From contig JAJQDI010000015.1 in the NCBI GenBank assembly GCA_021202275.1, forward strand, positions 472,637-536,636: DNA of 64,000 nucleotides, written 5' to 3'. The notes beneath the pieces were generated by a model. It worked only from the letters and a program-made list of their open reading frames with translations. It was not told the origin of the DNA and made no database searches. A program made the translations under genes and the position numbers. Below, piece by piece: positions 61,201 to 64,000 of the stretch. Source of the stretch: Bacteroides sp. GTDB taxonomy: Bacteria > Bacteroidota > Bacteroidia > Bacteroidales > Bacteroidaceae. Every line of letters begins with the position of its first letter. The first letter of the stretch is position 1.

Positions 61201-63384
61201 ATGATGGATTCTCAGGAGACTAATCATCCTTTGCACCAGGGTGAATTAGAAGAAGGAAAGAAAACGGTTGAGATCTCAGACACGGCAGAAACGACAGAAA
61301 CGGATGGTACTGTAGAACATACAGAAGAGATGGTGACAACGACAGAAGCTGTAGAAGATACGACAATCACAACCCGGGAAACGAATAAGGTGGCAACAGA
61401 GCCGGAAGAGTCTGCGACAGAAGAAACAGTCGCGGAGATTCCTTCGGACGAGGCGGTATGGACAGAGACTGAAACAACTCCTGAAAAGATCTCCCCGGTA
61501 GAAGTTGCGCGGGAAGAGGCAACGATACAGGGGCCTGTAGCCATAGAAACAGAAGCCGGACAAAGAGCAGAAATAGCCGAAGAAACACCGGCAAGAACTC
61601 CTGCGGCAGAGACTACTCCCGAAGCCACAGTAGAAGAAAAGGTGTTAGAAGAAGAGAAAAAACCAGTAGTTCCCGCAGATAAAAAAGGAATACTCGCCCA
61701 TCTGAAAGAACTGGCCGCCACGGCGGAAGAGCCTTCCAGGCAAGAAGTAGAGACACTGAAACAGGCATTCTATAAACTCCACAATGCCGAACAGGAAAGT
61801 GCCAGACAGGCATATCTGGAAAGCGGTGGAACGGAAGAGGACTATGTACCGGCGACCGACGGATTGGAAATCCAGTTCAAAGAATGGATGAACACCATCC
61901 GTGAAAAACGGAGCGCGCGTGCTGCCGAACTGGAAAAAATAAAGGAAGAAAATCTGCAGATCAAACTTTCCATTATCGAAGAGCTGAAAGAACTGGTAGA
62001 GTCCGGCGAAGATACCAATAAGAATTTCAACGAATTCAAGAAACTGCAACAACAGTGGAACGAGGTGAAGACAGTGCCCCAGGGAAAAGTCAACGAATTG
62101 TGGAAGAACTACCATCTGTATGTAGAAAAGTTCTACGACCTGCTCAAGCTCAACAACGAATTCCGTGAATACGATTTCAAAAAGAATCTCGAACTGAAAC
62201 TCCATCTGTGTGAAGCAGCCGAAAAGCTGGCGGAAGAACCGGATGTAGTATCGGCCTTCCACCAGTTGCAGAAACTGCACCAGGAGTTCCGCGATACAGG
62301 CCCGGTAAGCAAAGAACTGCGGGAAGAGATCTGGACACGTTTCAAGGCAGCATCTACGCAGGTCAACCGCCGGCATCAACAGCATTTCGAAGAACTGAAA
62401 CAGAGCGAACAGCACAACCTGGATCAGAAAACGGTTATCTGTGAGATTGTAGAAGCGATAGACTATACAGAGCTGAACAGCTTTGCTGCCTGGGACAGCA
62501 AAACCCGGGAGGTGATTGCCCTGCAAAATAAATGGAAAACGATCGGATTTGCTCCACAGAAGATGAATGTGAAGATATTTGAACGTTTCCGCAAAGCATG
62601 CGACGAATTTTTCCGCAACAAAGCAACCTTCTTCAAGACGCTCAAAGAGCAGATGAATGAGAATCTGGATAAGAAACGGGCCCTTTGCGAACAAGCCGAA
62701 GCACTGCGTACCAGTACCGACTGGAAAGAAACGGCAGAGAAGCTGACCCGTTTGCAGAAGGAGTGGAAAACCATAGGTCCGGTATCCAAGAAACATTCAG
62801 ACGCTATCTGGAAACGTTTCATCAGTTCCTGCGACTATTTCTTCGAGCAGAAAGGCAAAGCCACCTCTTCGCAACGTTCCATGGAACACGAAAATCTGGA
62901 AAGCAAGAAAGCGATCATCGCGAAACTGGCCGCCATAGAGAGTGACATGGACGCGAATGAGGCCGAAGTGCAGGTAAAAGAACTGATGAGAGAATGGAAT
63001 ACCATCGGTCATGTGCCGTTCAGAGAGAAAGACAAGATCTACAAACAATACCATCAATGGATCGATAAGCATTTCGAACAATTCAACCTGCAGGCTTCCC
63101 ATAAAAAACTGACCAACTTCCGCAGCAACATCAGTACGATCCAGGAAGACGGTCCGCAATCTGTATTCCGGGAAAGAGAAAGGCTGGTCCGTACCTATGA
63201 GAACATGAAGAATGAACTCAAAACGTATAAGAACAACCTCGGATTCCTGACGGCTTCTTCTAAAAAAGGCAACAGCCTGCTGACGGAGATCAACCGGAAA
63301 GTAGAGAAACTGAAAGGGGAACTGGAACTGGTACAGGAAAAGATCCGTATCATCGACCAATCATTGAAAGAAGAAAAAGAATAA
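61201..63384 (+). CDS. DUF349 repeat protein with acidic N-terminus
   Basis: The 727-residue product has an acidic, Thr/Glu-rich and probably disordered first 155 residues, followed by five DUF349 repeats: QQWNEVKTVPQG (about 280), QEFRDTGPVSKEL (about 362), NKWKTIGFAPQKM (about 442), KEWKTIGPVSKKH (about 520) and REWNTIGHVPFRE (about 597). DUF349 repeats form long helical rods. The C-terminus is a coiled coil (NRKVEKLKGELELVQEKI). No signal or membrane segment is visible, so it is cytoplasmic. The role of the family is not known; a structural or scaffolding protein is likely. It stands alone, with its own strong terminator. Confidence 0.88.
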   Translation: MMDSQETNHPLHQGELEEGKKTVEISDTAETTETDGTVEHTEEMVTTTEAVEDTTITTRETNKVATEPEESATEETVAEIPSDEAVWTETETTPEKISPVEVAREEATIQGPVAIETEAGQRAEIAEETPARTPAAETTPEATVEEKVLEEEKKPVVPADKKGILAHLKELAATAEEPSRQEVETLKQAFYKLHNAEQESARQAYLESGGTEEDYVPATDGLEIQFKEWMNTIREKRSARAAELEKIKEENLQIKLSIIEELKELVESGEDTNKNFNEFKKLQQQWNEVKTVPQGKVNELWKNYHLYVEKFYDLLKLNNEFREYDFKKNLELKLHLCEAAEKLAEEPDVVSAFHQLQKLHQEFRDTGPVSKELREEIWTRFKAASTQVNRRHQQHFEELKQSEQHNLDQKTVICEIVEAIDYTELNSFAAWDSKTREVIALQNKWKTIGFAPQKMNVKIFERFRKACDEFFRNKATFFKTLKEQMNENLDKKRALCEQAEALRTSTDWKETAEKLTRLQKEWKTIGPVSKKHSDAIWKRFISSCDYFFEQKGKATSSQRSMEHENLESKKAIIAKLAAIESDMDANEAEVQVKELMREWNTIGHVPFREKDKIYKQYHQWIDKHFEQFNLQASHKKLTNFRSNISTIQEDGPQSVFRERERLVRTYENMKNELKTYKNNLGFLTASSKKGNSLLTEINRKVEKLKGELELVQEKIRIIDQSLKEEKE

Positions 63385-63406
63385 AGTTCTCTTTTCATCC
63401 GGAATA

Positions 63407-63470
63407 AAAAAAGCAGAATGTACGGGAAACTCTGAAAGACAGGGTGCTCCGCATTCTGCTTTTCTTTTTT
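63407..63470 (+). terminator. Terminator after the DUF349 gene
   Basis: AAAAGCAGAATG pairs with CATTCTGCTTTT around a loop of about 30 bases and is followed by CTTTTTT. Confidence 0.8.
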
Positions 63471-63817
63471 CGTGCAATCACCGCAATCAATGAATAATCT
63501 GTTCATTAAATAGGAAGGGACCTACCGCGGTTGGTTCTCTCACATGCAGATCATACAATACATTGGAAGAACAAGTGTATTTCCTGCATCATACATCTTT
63601 TCAAGGGTGATTAACAGGATAAGACTGGTTGGAAGAACACGTATATTTCATTCTGTATACATCCCGTTTACAAAGTATATTCATTTACCATGTATCTGTA
63701 ACCGGGAAGTTAAAACTGATCTAACAAGATCCACCAGAGCATACCATGGATCCGCATGGAGATAAAAGAACAGACCATCCTTTACTTATCCGTCTGTACC
63801 CGGAAAGTTATCCGGAC
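63471..63817. other. Gap between the DUF349 terminator and the tRNA terminator
   Basis: No gene is seen. Two similar blocks (GGAAGAACAAGTGTATTTC near 63565 and GGAAGAACACGTATATTTC near 63631) suggest an imperfect direct repeat of about 66 bp. Confidence 0.35.
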
Positions 63818-63846
63818 AAAAAAGGCATCCTCCGCAGGATGCCTTC
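63818..63846 (-). terminator. Terminator of tRNA-Gln
   Basis: AGGCATCCT pairs with AGGATGCCT, and TTTTTT follows on the minus strand, about 12 bases after the tRNA. Confidence 0.85.
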
Positions 63847-63857
63847 TTGTCAGAAAG

Positions 63858-63928
63858 TTGGGCTACCAGGATTCGAACCTGGAAAGTCAGGACCAGAATC
63901 TGAAGTGTTACCATTACACCATAGCCCA
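63858..63928 (-). tRNA. tRNA-Gln (anticodon CUG)
   Basis: On the minus strand TGGGCTA pairs with TAGCCCA as the 7-bp acceptor, followed by discriminator A. The D arm is GGTGTAATGGTAAC, the anticodon loop TTCTGGT with CTG at positions 34-36 (reads CAG), and the T arm CCAGGTTCGAATCCTGG. The pair closing the anticodon loop is A-C, which is also usual in Bacteroides glutamine tRNAs. CCA is not encoded. A terminator follows. Confidence 0.95.
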
Positions 63929-64000
63929 TTCTTTGTGAGTGCAAAGATACAACTATTTCCAAAATTCAAAAAAGCTTCTGACATTTTTTATCAAAAAAGC

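Overview
The window is about 64 kb of chromosome from an anaerobic member of the Bacteroidales. The evidence is TAnnTTTG-type -7 promoter boxes, many SusC/D-era style lipoproteins with a C-terminal cysteine lipobox, DUF4493/PCMD surface proteins, a DUF4290 gene, a meso-diaminopimelate dehydrogenase, class III ribonucleotide reductase and two hexameric glutamate dehydrogenases. A Parabacteroides-like (Tannerellaceae) source is my inference and is not proven by the sequence.

Layout. 1-3.3 kb: a metallophosphoesterase cut by the window edge, a cell-wall amidase and metY. 3.3-7.1 kb: an accessory patch with a palindromic repeat element, a stand-alone tyrosine recombinase, a 361-bp segment bounded by perfect 23-bp inverted repeats that carries an outward-facing -7 box, and a frameshifted glycosyltransferase. 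This looks like a phase-variable invertible promoter with its own recombinase. 7.3-11.6 kb: malic enzyme and glutamate dehydrogenase, whose promoters share a near-identical block. 11.8-21 kb: a minus-strand operon of six surface lipoproteins and outer-membrane proteins (DUF4493, PCMD); its first gene is broken by an in-frame TGA. 21.3-31 kb: a large receiver/PEP-synthase-like protein, a prolyl oligopeptidase lipoprotein, a second glutamate dehydrogenase, an M24 peptidase and a small membrane protein. 31-38.5 kb: cca, ruvA, a GNAT acetyltransferase, ddh and several hypothetical surface proteins. 39-42.3 kb: cobalamin riboswitch followed by nrdD and nrdG.

42.4-49.2 kb is a conserved minus-strand housekeeping run: tsaB, DUF4290, murA, rimM, an M23 peptidase, dxr and rseP. 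The M23 gene is interrupted by an in-frame TAG, and MurA carries Asp where fosfomycin-sensitive enzymes have Cys. 49.6-58.4 kb: a 1932-residue alpha-2-macroglobulin-like protein, pepD and a YbhN-type membrane protein. 58.7-64 kb: rsmA, mgtE, a DUF349 repeat protein and tRNA-Gln(CUG).

Between genes lies a family of non-coding elements with terminal inverted repeats built on GATTTACGATT. Two copies (9581-9893 and 49294-49624, opposite strands) are almost identical inside, each starts at or in the 3' end of a gene, and each contains a long internal hairpin. A smaller relative is at 24263-24422, and short arrays of the same motif sit before metY and rsmA.
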